From the NCBI GenBank assembly GCA_937892015.1, contig CALAUY010000152.1, positions 1 to 16,903 on the forward strand: a stretch of 16,903 nucleotides of DNA, given 5' to 3'. Made by a program: the position numbers and the translations under genes. This document shows, piece by piece, positions 1 to 7,313 of the stretch (position 1 is its first letter; every line of letters begins with the position of its first letter). Origin of the DNA: an uncultured Bacteroidales bacterium. Lineage in GTDB: Bacteria; Bacteroidota; Bacteroidia; Bacteroidales; Paludibacteraceae. The notes under the pieces are model-generated. The model had not been told where the DNA came from. It worked only from the letters and a program-made list of their open reading frames with translations, and did no database searches.

Positions 1-32
1 CACTCTTTCCCTACACGACGCTCTTCCGATCT
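1..32 (+). other. Illumina TruSeq adapter remnant, not genomic
   Basis: These bases match the last 32 nt of the Illumina TruSeq universal adapter/read-1 primer site, ending in the diagnostic CTCTTCCGATCT. Read in the xylA frame from base 3 they encode LFPYTTLFRS, a peptide known as an adapter artefact in protein databases. The real insert starts at about base 33. The contig was therefore built from untrimmed reads, and the upstream half of xylA is lost. Confidence 0.97.
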
Positions 33-728
33 GAGCACATGGCTACTATGCTGCGTATGGCGCGTGACTATGCCCGCAGTAAGGGCTTCAAGGGCACGTT
101 CCTCATCGAGCCCAAACCCATGGAGCCGTCCAAACATCAGTATGACGTGGACACCGAGACCGTCATCGGTTTCCTCAAAGCCCACGGACTCGACAAAGAC
201 TTCAAGGTCAATATTGAGGTCAACCACGCAACGCTTGCAGGGCACACCTTTGAGCACGAACTGGCTTGCGCAGTCGATGCCGGTATGCTCGGTTCTATCG
301 ACGCTAACCGTGGCGACGCACAGAACGGTTGGGACACCGACCAGTTCCCCATTGACAATTTCGAACTGACCCAGGCTTGGATGCAGATCGTTCGCAACGG
401 CGGGCTCGGTACCGGTGGTACGAACTTCGATGCCAAGACGCGCCGTAACTCCACCGACCTTGAGGACATCTTCATCGCACATATCAGTGCCATGGACGCA
501 TGCGCACGGGCACTGCTCAATGCAGTGGCCATCATGGAAGAGTCGCCCCTGCCAAAGATGTTGCACGACCGTTACGCCTCGTTCGACAGCGGACTCGGCA
601 AAGATTTCGAGGACGGCAAACTGACGCTCGAGCAGGTGTATGCTTACGGCAAGCAAGTGGGTGAGCCCAAACAGACCAGCGGCAAGCAAGAACTGTACGA
701 GGCCATCGTTGCCATGTACGCGAAGTAA
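33..728 (+). CDS. xylA: Xylose isomerase, C-terminal half (5' truncated)
   Basis: Xylose isomerase (EC 5.3.1.5) converts D-xylose to D-xylulose in the cytoplasm, the first step of xylose catabolism. About 231 codons remain of a family length near 440. The start is missing because the contig begins in adapter; the ATG at 39 is internal, since EHM before it reads on smoothly into family sequence. Numbered from that ATG, the metal-site residues are present: E24 and K26 (FLIEPKP), E60 and H63 (IEVNHATLAGH), D88 (DANRGD), D99 and D101 (WDTDQFP) and D131 (NFDAK). The catalytic histidine region would lie in the lost N-terminal half. The gene ends in TAA ten bases before the next ATG, so the two are probably co-transcribed. 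No xylulokinase or xylose transporter follows directly, unlike the usual Bacteroides xylose operon. Confidence 0.96.
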   Translation, partial: EHMATMLRMARDYARSKGFKGTFLIEPKPMEPSKHQYDVDTETVIGFLKAHGLDKDFKVNIEVNHATLAGHTFEHELACAVDAGMLGSIDANRGDAQNGWDTDQFPIDNFELTQAWMQIVRNGGLGTGGTNFDAKTRRNSTDLEDIFIAHISAMDACARALLNAVAIMEESPLPKMLHDRYASFDSGLGKDFEDGKLTLEQVYAYGKQVGEPKQTSGKQELYEAIVAMYAK

Positions 729-738
729 GTAGTTGACA

Positions 739-1251
739 ATGAAAAGGATAGGACTGATATTGTGTCTCCTGTGCACGGTGGCTCTACTTTGGGCAGGGCC
801 GCGCAAAGAGCCTTATCTCATCCTCTCGATGGAGGATGTGGGTAAATGGGGAGCCAACTGCGACTATGATGTGGAGACGTGCACTGCCACTTTTACCGGT
901 AGTTCGAACCGCTGGTTCGACCTGCCGGGCATGCAGGGCGACTTCTCCAAACATACGCGTGTGCAGTTCGACGTGATGGGTTCGAACGTGGTTCTCAAAG
1001 TGGTTGTCCGTTACGTGGATGAGAACGGCAAGACGCGCGAGATCACGTGTGCCACGCTGACAGACCAGATGGGGTACGGCATCACCAAACGCAAGACGGT
1101 ACGATTCGACTTGCGGGGCGATGAAGACCAGTGCGTCGGACTCCTGAAGAACGTGCTGAGCGTGCGTATCTCGATGGCCAAACTGTCGGACGGCTCAGAG
1201 GACGACAAGATCTGGTTCTGCCATTTCGCTACGAGACTGATGGTCTATTGA
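739..1251 (+). CDS. Small secreted protein of unknown function
   Basis: The product is 170 residues from the ATG at 739. A TTG at 733 is in frame but gives only two more residues, and the ATG is followed directly by a basic and hydrophobic signal peptide (MKRIGLILCLLCTVALLWAG). Cleavage near LWAG is likely, leaving a mature exported protein of about 150 residues. The mature part is rich in alternating hydrophobic residues (VVLKVVVRYVD, RVQFDVMGSN), as in an all-beta jelly roll. No catalytic motif is visible. It follows xylA by ten bases and precedes other secreted xylan-locus proteins. By eye its pattern of a short loop, FDLPG and a VRYVDENGK-type strand resembles each repeat of the protein at 1379-2386, so it could be a small carbohydrate-binding or enzyme-helper protein. 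That function is inference; I do not recognise the family. Confidence 0.8.
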   Translation: MKRIGLILCLLCTVALLWAGPRKEPYLILSMEDVGKWGANCDYDVETCTATFTGSSNRWFDLPGMQGDFSKHTRVQFDVMGSNVVLKVVVRYVDENGKTREITCATLTDQMGYGITKRKTVRFDLRGDEDQCVGLLKNVLSVRISMAKLSDGSEDDKIWFCHFATRLMVY

Positions 1252-1253
1252 GA

Positions 1254-1340
1254 GAGATTTCGAGATTTCTTTCCTGCGCTGCGCTGCGGACGATCGGCAG
1301 AGCCGTGCGAGATTTCGAGATTTCGAGATTTCGAGATAAC
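1254..1340 (+). repeat. GAGATTTC octanucleotide repeats in intergenic spacer
   Basis: The 127-nt gap between the two secreted-protein genes holds two clusters of the octamer GAGATTTC. Two perfect head-to-tail copies lie at 1254-1269; three perfect copies and a degenerate fourth (GAGATAAC) lie at 1309-1340. Between them is a GC-rich stretch with three tandem CTGCG pentamers (1274-1288). I see no Bacteroidetes -7 box (TAnnTTTG) and no hairpin with a T tract in the gap, so transcription may read through from xylA into the next gene. Confidence 0.85.
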
Positions 1341-1378
1341 GAGAGAAAAAAAGAATTAATCAAATAAAACGTTCAACA

Positions 1379-2386
1379 ATGAAAAAGATTTTTACTATTT
1401 TGATGCTTGCTGCGGGCGTGATCGCAGCGAATGCAACGGAGTTGGTATGTGAAGGGCTGGTGGCTCGTCATGGCAACAACAACTGCAAATATCAGCCCAC
1501 GTACTCATGGACGGCAGGCAACTCGAACACGATGCAAGTGTTTGCCCTTGAGGCCGGTGCTCTTTCCGACTATGCATCCATCCTCATCACCCTTTCGGAT
1601 TTCGTGGATATGACTGAGGGTCAGACGGTAGGCGGTGCCAACAAAGTACGTCTGCTCTTCATCGACGGCAACGGAACGACCGTGAAGACGCAATCGTTTG
1701 CCACCATCAATGGTGCAGAGAAGAACGTGACCTTGTCAACTATCATGACTGACGAGCAGATTGCCTCGATTGTGGAGATTGCTTTCGGTGGTGCATGCGA
1801 TGCAGGCTGTATCGTAGTTGATCCTACCAGCATCAAGCTGATGAAAGCCGACTCAACCGTTCTCGCATGCGCAGGTTTCGTTCATCGTCAGAACAACAAC
1901 CAGTGCTCGTACGGCCATGCCCTCTCATGGACGGCATCAACGGCCAACACGATGCAGTTGTTTGCTTTCGAGGCCGGTACGCTCTCGGGTTACGACCACA
2001 TGTACCTGACACTCTCTAACTTCAAGGACATGACGGCCGATAAGAGCGTGGGTGGCGGAAACAAAGTGCGCGTGCTCTTCTTGACCGACAGCACCACTGT
2101 GAAGACGCAGTCGTATGCCACCATCAACGGCTCAGAGAAAGAGATTGTGCTGGCAGAACAGATGACGGCCGAAGAGATTGCTTCTGTCACGATGATTGCC
2201 ATCGGAGGTGCTTGCGAGGCAGGTATGATAGAGGTGGAGGCCGAGAGCATCCGTCTGACCGGTGAAGGTTCGGGCATCACCGAACTGCGTGCCGAACCGA
2301 AAGCATACAAAGTAGTGGAGAACGGCCACATCGTCATCATCCGCGATGGCGTACGTTTCGACCTGACAGGTAAGAGAATGCAATAA
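1379..2386 (+). CDS. Secreted protein with two copies of an unrecognised domain
   Basis: The product has 335 residues. A signal peptide fills residues 1 to about 19 (hydrophobic LMLAAGVIAANA). Residues 22-156 and 162-294 are two copies of one domain of about 134 residues, roughly half or more identical by eye. Shared blocks include NTMQ(V/L)FA, the strand (I/Y)LTLS(D/N)F, a glycine-rich GG(A/G)NKVR segment, TTVKTQS(F/Y)ATING and GGAC. Cysteines recur at matching places (24/36/140 and 164/176/279), which suggests disulfides. The predicted character is all-beta, as in carbohydrate-binding jelly rolls. The last 30 residues (VVENGHIVIIRDGVRFDLTG) form a short tail often seen on secreted Bacteroidales proteins. 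GH98 follows after 14 bases, so the two are probably co-expressed and this protein may bind xylan. No enzyme motif is visible and the family is not recognised. Confidence 0.85.
   Translation: MKKIFTILMLAAGVIAANATELVCEGLVARHGNNNCKYQPTYSWTAGNSNTMQVFALEAGALSDYASILITLSDFVDMTEGQTVGGANKVRLLFIDGNGTTVKTQSFATINGAEKNVTLSTIMTDEQIASIVEIAFGGACDAGCIVVDPTSIKLMKADSTVLACAGFVHRQNNNQCSYGHALSWTASTANTMQLFAFEAGTLSGYDHMYLTLSNFKDMTADKSVGGGNKVRVLFLTDSTTVKTQSYATINGSEKEIVLAEQMTAEEIASVTMIAIGGACEAGMIEVEAESIRLTGEGSGITELRAEPKAYKVVENGHIVIIRDGVRFDLTGKRMQ
1442..2260 (+). repeat. Internal duplication of a ~134-residue domain
   Basis: The coding sequence holds two direct, diverged copies of one domain: 1442-1846 (residues 22-156) and 1862-2260 (residues 162-294), separated by a five-residue linker. 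Conserved cysteines and the NKVR(L/V)LF and KTQS blocks fix the alignment, with a single one-residue length difference near the middle. The divergence suggests an old duplication rather than an assembly artefact. Confidence 0.85.
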
Positions 2387-2400
2387 AGTTTTTTCGTTTC

Positions 2401-4809
2401 ATGGATAAACGTTTGTTGATGTTGTTGTTATCGTTGCTGATGCTCTGTTCTCGGCTCTGTGCCGAGAACGGGGCAGAGGTCATCCGACGCCCCATCGGTC
2501 CGGATGCCCCGGCATGGATACTGCACATCGACTGCTGGAACTATCCTGACCCCGAAAAAATCATCGATCTTATTCCTGAAGACATACAACCGTTCGTGAT
2601 ATTCAGTATCTCGCTCTCGTCGAGCGACAATATCACGCACAGCGGTCCTCTGATTATCGACTCATGGATTCGCGCTTGTGCTACGCGGGGCGTTTGGTGC
2701 ATGATTCAGCCGTCGAGCGGTGCACATAATCGCTTGCCGGAAATCACCTCCGACGGCACGGGTCGCGACATCTATGAGCGATACTACCAAGACTACCCTA
2801 ATTTTATCGGTTACAGTTTTGCCGAGCAGTTCTGGGACTTCGGGGCTGAGGGTTGCCCCACATGGGAAGAACGCCAAGAGACGTACATCGCTCTCTTGGA
2901 GTTGGCGCATCAGTACGGGGGGTATCTGACCATGAGTTTCACGCAGAGTTACGACAACTGCCTGATGATGCCCATTGGCATGCTCAAGAACAACGCGGCA
3001 CTGCGTGCCGCTTTCGAGGCCTATGCCGACCATTTCATCTGCACCGAGAAAACCACGATGAAGAAAGGGTTTTACGACATCGAATCCAACTGCCTCGGTA
3101 TGTGGCTCAGCGGTTATGCCGGTCATTACGGCATCCGGTTCGATACGTCGGGTTGGATGAGCAACACCGACGACCTCAACCAATCGACGGGCAACACGTT
3201 CGTTGAAGCCTCGGCCTTGATGCCCATCGTGGAACACATGTTGCTGACGGGTCAGACGGTGCTCGACGGGCCTGAGTTGACGTGGCAACAAGTGACCCGT
3301 ACCTCTTTCACGGTGGTACGCGACAACTGGAAAATCAAGTCGCACGCACTGTTCCCCCATTGCGTGAATCTTTACGCCGACATCATTCGTAAGGTGGTGG
3401 ACGGCGATTGGCGCATCCTCAGCCGGAGCGAAGTGTTGGCCCGCACGAAAGTGTGTATCGTGAACGACATCGCTTCCGGCAATAAAGCCCCGTACGTGAC
3501 GCCCCGTACGCTCTTCGACGGACTCTATCGGTTCAATGTGGATGCGGGTGGCGTGTCGTATGGAGCGGGTTGGCAAGACCAACGGTGGTGGACGAAGAAG
3601 AGCGGTCGTTACCCCACCATCCCGCAAGTGTATGCGCTGCTCGACGACGAGGCATCGAGCCTCACGACTATCCCCGCCTCAACGCTCAACACACGCTGGC
3701 CGAGCACCCAAACCAAAGTGGCCGAGTTGTCGGGCCTGTTCGCACCAATCTCGTCCGGCGAGGTATTCGTAGCGCGAGCAGGCGACACGTACGTGACGTA
3801 CAATCCGTATCAGTACAACGACTCATCCGCGGGCGGTATTCGCTATTTTGCCAATGCCGTCAAGAGTGTGACGGGCAATATCGACTCATTAGACCTCACG
3901 GACGGCGGTACCTTGAGGGTCTATCTCAACAACTACCGCAACACCTATCTGACGGCACCGTACGCCGAGGCGGTGCCGCAAACCAACCGGATTATCGTGC
4001 GCGGACTGACGGCGATGCCGCAAGTGCAGTGGAACGACCGTGCCAACCACTCGACCTCTACCCTCAATACAACGTTCGACGACGGCAATCTCACCCTAAC
4101 CGTCACCCATAATGGTCCGCTCGACATCACCGTCAGCGATGTCCACGCCATACAACCGACGATTGGCATGGCCTATCAGCCATATACATTGGGCATCATC
4201 ACTACTGACCACGCCCCGCAACCGCTGACGGCACCCGTCTCGCCCGCTGTCTATACGGGCGTGCAGCAGTACGAGGTGGAGAACATGGATTATCAGGGCA
4301 GTAGCATCACCGTGCTGAACCATCCGGGCACTAATCCCGCATCGGATTACTATGGGCAGGGCTACGTATCGGTAGTACCCCGCACCACATCGATGCTACG
4401 CGACACACTCCGCATACCCGAAGCGGGTGACTACACCCTCACGATACGTTATCAGAGCACTGCGACCACGTCGGCCATCCCGTTCGTGTTGCGCCTCAAC
4501 GGCAATGAGGTGACGCTGCCATCTGCCGGCAAAACGAGCGGATGGAGCGAACTGCAAACGAATGTACAGCTCCTTGCAGGGACGAACATCTTATTACTGG
4601 GTTTCAGTGCCGCATGGGCATCGTCAACCGTCCTGCTCGACTGCGTTCAGGTGCGAGCGAAAGACCCCGAATCCGGGTGGAACGAAGTCATGGCCGAACC
4701 ATACCAAAACGACCCCTCACAGGGGCGTTACGATGTACTCGGACGACCCGTTTCGGATGACAAAAAAGGCATAATTATTGAAAAAGGACGCAAATATTTC
4801 GTTCAATAA
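2401..4809 (+). CDS. GH98 glycoside hydrolase (probable endo-xylanase) with C-terminal CBM
   Basis: The product has 802 residues with a signal peptide (about 1-21, LCSRLCA). Residues 27 to about 375 match the GH98 catalytic barrel: RRPIGPDAPAWILHID, PEKIIDLIPEDI, FAEQFWDFG, GIRFDTSGW and VLDGPELTWQQ. By family comparison the likely catalytic acid is E142 and the base E292, with D248 assisting; all are present. The GH98 C-terminal region follows (about 400-580, including SGRYPTIPQV and HNGPLDITV). Residues about 623-752 form a CBM6/35-like beta-sandwich opening with YEVENM. The last 27 residues (YDVLGRPV, then GIIIEKGRKYFVQ) are a Bacteroidales secretion-type tail. GH98 includes blood-group endo-beta-galactosidases and the Bacteroides ovatus endoxylanase that acts on complex glucuronoarabinoxylan; the xylan context favours the latter. 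The substrate is inferred, the family is clear. Confidence 0.93.
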   Translation: MDKRLLMLLLSLLMLCSRLCAENGAEVIRRPIGPDAPAWILHIDCWNYPDPEKIIDLIPEDIQPFVIFSISLSSSDNITHSGPLIIDSWIRACATRGVWCMIQPSSGAHNRLPEITSDGTGRDIYERYYQDYPNFIGYSFAEQFWDFGAEGCPTWEERQETYIALLELAHQYGGYLTMSFTQSYDNCLMMPIGMLKNNAALRAAFEAYADHFICTEKTTMKKGFYDIESNCLGMWLSGYAGHYGIRFDTSGWMSNTDDLNQSTGNTFVEASALMPIVEHMLLTGQTVLDGPELTWQQVTRTSFTVVRDNWKIKSHALFPHCVNLYADIIRKVVDGDWRILSRSEVLARTKVCIVNDIASGNKAPYVTPRTLFDGLYRFNVDAGGVSYGAGWQDQRWWTKKSGRYPTIPQVYALLDDEASSLTTIPASTLNTRWPSTQTKVAELSGLFAPISSGEVFVARAGDTYVTYNPYQYNDSSAGGIRYFANAVKSVTGNIDSLDLTDGGTLRVYLNNYRNTYLTAPYAEAVPQTNRIIVRGLTAMPQVQWNDRANHSTSTLNTTFDDGNLTLTVTHNGPLDITVSDVHAIQPTIGMAYQPYTLGIITTDHAPQPLTAPVSPAVYTGVQQYEVENMDYQGSSITVLNHPGTNPASDYYGQGYVSVVPRTTSMLRDTLRIPEAGDYTLTIRYQSTATTSAIPFVLRLNGNEVTLPSAGKTSGWSELQTNVQLLAGTNILLLGFSAAWASSTVLLDCVQVRAKDPESGWNEVMAEPYQNDPSQGRYDVLGRPVSDDKKGIIIEKGRKYFVQ

Positions 4810-4830
4810 GGCGTTTTTTTGGCGCGAAAA

Positions 4831-4862
4831 TTTGCACGATTGCAAGATTTTTTGTAATTTTG
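4831..4862 (+). promoter_or_regulatory. Bacteroidetes-type promoter for the regulator-susCD operon
   Basis: A TTTG at 4831-4834 and a TAATTTTG at 4855-4862 are 20 bases apart. This matches the primary-sigma promoter consensus of Bacteroidetes (-33 TTTG, -7 TAnnTTTG, 19-21 spacing) in every defined position. Transcription would start near 4868, leaving a 5' leader of about 22 nt before the ATG at 4891. It lies in an 81-nt gap after GH98. As the following gaps are only 5, 26 and 12 bases and then overlaps, this promoter probably serves everything from the regulator to the symporter and beyond. Confidence 0.8.
4832..4853 (+). terminator. Weak stem-loop with T run after GH98; terminator or operator
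   Basis: TTGCA-CGAT-TGCAA forms a five-pair stem with a four-base loop and is followed after GA by six Ts. It could weakly end the xylA-to-GH98 transcript. The stem is short and AT-rich for an intrinsic terminator, and its left arm overlaps the -33 element of the next promoter, so an operator palindrome is an equally good reading. Confidence 0.3.
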
Positions 4863-4890
4863 TAGTCCATTTTGAGATAATCTAAATACG

Positions 4891-7308
4891 ATGAAACGAC
4901 AAACACTGCTCATATCCATCTTACTGTGCTGCCGAATAGCAGCAGCGACTGTTATGACCGAATACGACCCCTCGCTGCTGACGAGTAACCTGTTCACCGA
5001 CATCACGCGTGACAGCCGTGGTTACCTATGGGTCGGCACTGAGTACGGTCTCAACAAGTTCGATGGAATACATTTCACAGCCTATTACGGCGACTACGGA
5101 CGTGAGGGCGACCTGCACACGAGTCGTATTATCCGTCTGTATGCCGACACGTGTGCCGATGCACCGGTACTGTGGGTACTTTTCTACGGGGCATTGCAGT
5201 ACTACGATGCCGAGACCGACAGGTTTGAGTACGTCGATTTGTCGCTTTTGCCCGAACCGGCTCTGACGGCCATCTTCCGGCACGACGATGAGTTGTTGCT
5301 TCACTCCAAAGAGAGCGGTTTTTGGCGGATAGAGTGCGTCAACGGCAAGCCGGCAGCAGTGGCTCTATCGAGTTACGACGACGAGTCGGCCGTGGGTCGT
5401 TATAGTACGTCTGCCCAGTGGTGGAACGAAGCGGAGCAGAGCGTCACGTACCGCGACTCTGATGGCACGGTTTGGCGTGGCACAAGGCGTAAGAGCCTCA
5501 CGTGCCTCTCGCCTTACGAGCAGGGCACAACGTATATCCCGCTCAACGAGGCGTGGTCGGACGGTGAGCCGGTCTATTCGTGTTTTGCCGCGCCCGATGG
5601 TCATCTATATGTAGGGCAGATTGCCAATGGACTACGCCGTATCGACCGAGATGGCCGACAGGTGGGAACGACATTATTGCCGGGTCTGACGTGCTCGTGC
5701 CGACTCGTGCTGAGCGATGGTTCGGTGCTAATCGGCACTACCACAGAAGGGCTTTACCAATACGATAGTCCCGTTGCAACAACACCCGCGCATCATTTCA
5801 TGCACGGCAAGATGGTCAAGAGTCTTGTTGAGGCCGATGACGGTCGTGTGTATGTAGGCGTGATGGAAGGAGGCGTGGTGCTGCTCAACACCCGCAGCGG
5901 TGAGGTGGAAGAGGTCGAGGGGTACTACCCGACGAATATCTACGTCAATAAGCTGGCGATGGATACGGCCGGCATCCTCTGGATTGGCCACTATTCGGGC
6001 ATCGACTGTTACGATACGCGCCACCACTGCATGATAGAAGTAGAAGATGAGCGCTTGCTGACGGCAGCTGTATATGACATACTCCCCAATGGCACAGAGA
6101 CGTACCTCGCCACCAACAAGGGACTCTTCGTTGTCGGCACTGAACTCCACCGCTATACGATGGAGGACGGGTTGCCGAGTAACGTCATCTGCCGCATGTT
6201 GCGCGACGAGGATGGTGCTGTCTGGATGTCCACTTTCCATGGCATATCGATGTTCGTGCCGGCTGAACAGCCCGTCTTCATCAACTATCATCTGGGCAAT
6301 GGCATGCAGGCCGTGCGCCATGTGCGCGGAGCAGGTGATGACATGCCCACGGGCGAACTGCTTCTGGCCGACGATAACGGTATCATGCTACTTACGCCGC
6401 GACTGCTCTCAGGCCGACCATTCAATCGTCCGATTGTGTTAAGTAACCTCTATATGTCGGGCGTACGCGTGACGCCGGAGACCCGAAGCCACAACAAGCA
6501 TGTGGTGCACGGAGCGGTGGACAGTACCAACGAACTGTGGTTCTCGTACTTGGATAACGTGATTACCATGCAGTTCTCGCCAATGGACATGCGCGACAAC
6601 CGCAATGTGTGCTACCAATATCGTTTCACCGACGATGACCATACGGTATGGCACACTACCCTGCCCGGAGAGAGCAGTGTGACGTTCTCGCGGTTGGGGT
6701 ACGGCCGGCACGTGCTGCTCGTCCGTGCACGAGACGGCATTTGTTACAGCGCAACGTCCCAGTGGATTATACATGTCATACCACCGTTCTATCTCCGCTG
6801 GTGGGCAATTCTCATTTATATCATACTCATCTCGACGACAATCACCATCGCCGTATATAACTACCACCGCGGGCAAGAAAGAAAACTGCTGCGCGAACAA
6901 CTGCAGTTCTACCTCAACCGCTCGCACGAACTGCCGGTGACACTCACCGTCGAGATGAAGGGCAACGACAAACAGCTGATGGAGCGAATGATGGATTTTG
7001 TGAATGCCCATTTCGACGACTCTGACCTGTCAGTCGAGATGATTGCCGATGGTATCGGTATCAGTCGTGCACAATTGCAACGCCGAGTGAAAGACATCAC
7101 CGGCACCAGTGTGGGCTCGTTGGTACGTGAGATGCGTCTCAAACAAGCGGCCGAACTGTTGCGACAAGGCGACATCAACGTGTCGCAAGTGGGGTACACC
7201 GTCGGATTCAATGCACCGAACGTGTTCTCTACGGCTTTCAAGAAATATTACGGCGTCTCGCCTAAAGAGTATGCCATCCGGAACAGAACTAATAATCAAC
7301 CTCAATAA
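4891..7308 (+). CDS. Membrane-spanning propeller/AraC regulator, HTCS-like without kinase or receiver
   Basis: The product has 805 residues. A signal peptide or anchor (about 1-19) precedes a periplasmic beta-propeller (about 30-510) with repeated Reg_prop signatures (DSRGYLWVGTEYGLNKFDG, AGILWIGHYSGI, DGAVWMSTFHGI). A Y_Y_Y domain follows (about 555-632: YQYRFTDDD, then YGRHVLLVRARD), ending in PPFYLRWW and one membrane helix (about 637-655). A cytoplasmic AraC-type HTH (about 700-796) holds ISRAQLQRRVKDITGTS and VGFNAPNVFSTAFKKYYGVSPKEY. Hybrid two-component systems (HTCS) of Bacteroides xylan loci have this order but with kinase, ATPase and receiver domains between helix and HTH, and reach about 1300-1400 residues; here only about 45 residues lie between. 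Within them LQFYLNRSHELPVTLT resembles an HTCS kinase H-box (His679). It probably senses a xylo-oligosaccharide and activates this operon; ligand and targets are inferred. Confidence 0.92.
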   Translation: MKRQTLLISILLCCRIAAATVMTEYDPSLLTSNLFTDITRDSRGYLWVGTEYGLNKFDGIHFTAYYGDYGREGDLHTSRIIRLYADTCADAPVLWVLFYGALQYYDAETDRFEYVDLSLLPEPALTAIFRHDDELLLHSKESGFWRIECVNGKPAAVALSSYDDESAVGRYSTSAQWWNEAEQSVTYRDSDGTVWRGTRRKSLTCLSPYEQGTTYIPLNEAWSDGEPVYSCFAAPDGHLYVGQIANGLRRIDRDGRQVGTTLLPGLTCSCRLVLSDGSVLIGTTTEGLYQYDSPVATTPAHHFMHGKMVKSLVEADDGRVYVGVMEGGVVLLNTRSGEVEEVEGYYPTNIYVNKLAMDTAGILWIGHYSGIDCYDTRHHCMIEVEDERLLTAAVYDILPNGTETYLATNKGLFVVGTELHRYTMEDGLPSNVICRMLRDEDGAVWMSTFHGISMFVPAEQPVFINYHLGNGMQAVRHVRGAGDDMPTGELLLADDNGIMLLTPRLLSGRPFNRPIVLSNLYMSGVRVTPETRSHNKHVVHGAVDSTNELWFSYLDNVITMQFSPMDMRDNRNVCYQYRFTDDDHTVWHTTLPGESSVTFSRLGYGRHVLLVRARDGICYSATSQWIIHVIPPFYLRWWAILIYIILISTTITIAVYNYHRGQERKLLREQLQFYLNRSHELPVTLTVEMKGNDKQLMERMMDFVNAHFDDSDLSVEMIADGIGISRAQLQRRVKDITGTSVGSLVREMRLKQAAELLRQGDINVSQVGYTVGFNAPNVFSTAFKKYYGVSPKEYAIRNRTNNQPQ

Positions 7309-7313
7309 AAACG

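Noticed and set aside
1252..1340. Possible CRISPR array from the GAGATTTC repeats
   Set aside because: The units are 8 nt, mostly without spacers, and no cas genes are nearby; this is a simple tandem repeat.
1131..1367. 78-residue + strand frame running through the octamer repeats
   Set aside because: Half of it overlaps the secreted protein in another frame and the rest is translated repeat; no signal or domain is present.
2662..3627. 321-residue open frame on the minus strand inside GH98
   Set aside because: It lies opposite conserved GH98 catalytic sequence, has no recognisable motif and is rich in R, H and V, as expected from the antisense of GC-rich codons.
4811..4821. T-rich run just after the GH98 stop as a terminator
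   Set aside because: GGCG-TTTTTTT has no complementary stem in front of it; the nearby TTGCA/TGCAA stem is the only candidate and is weak.
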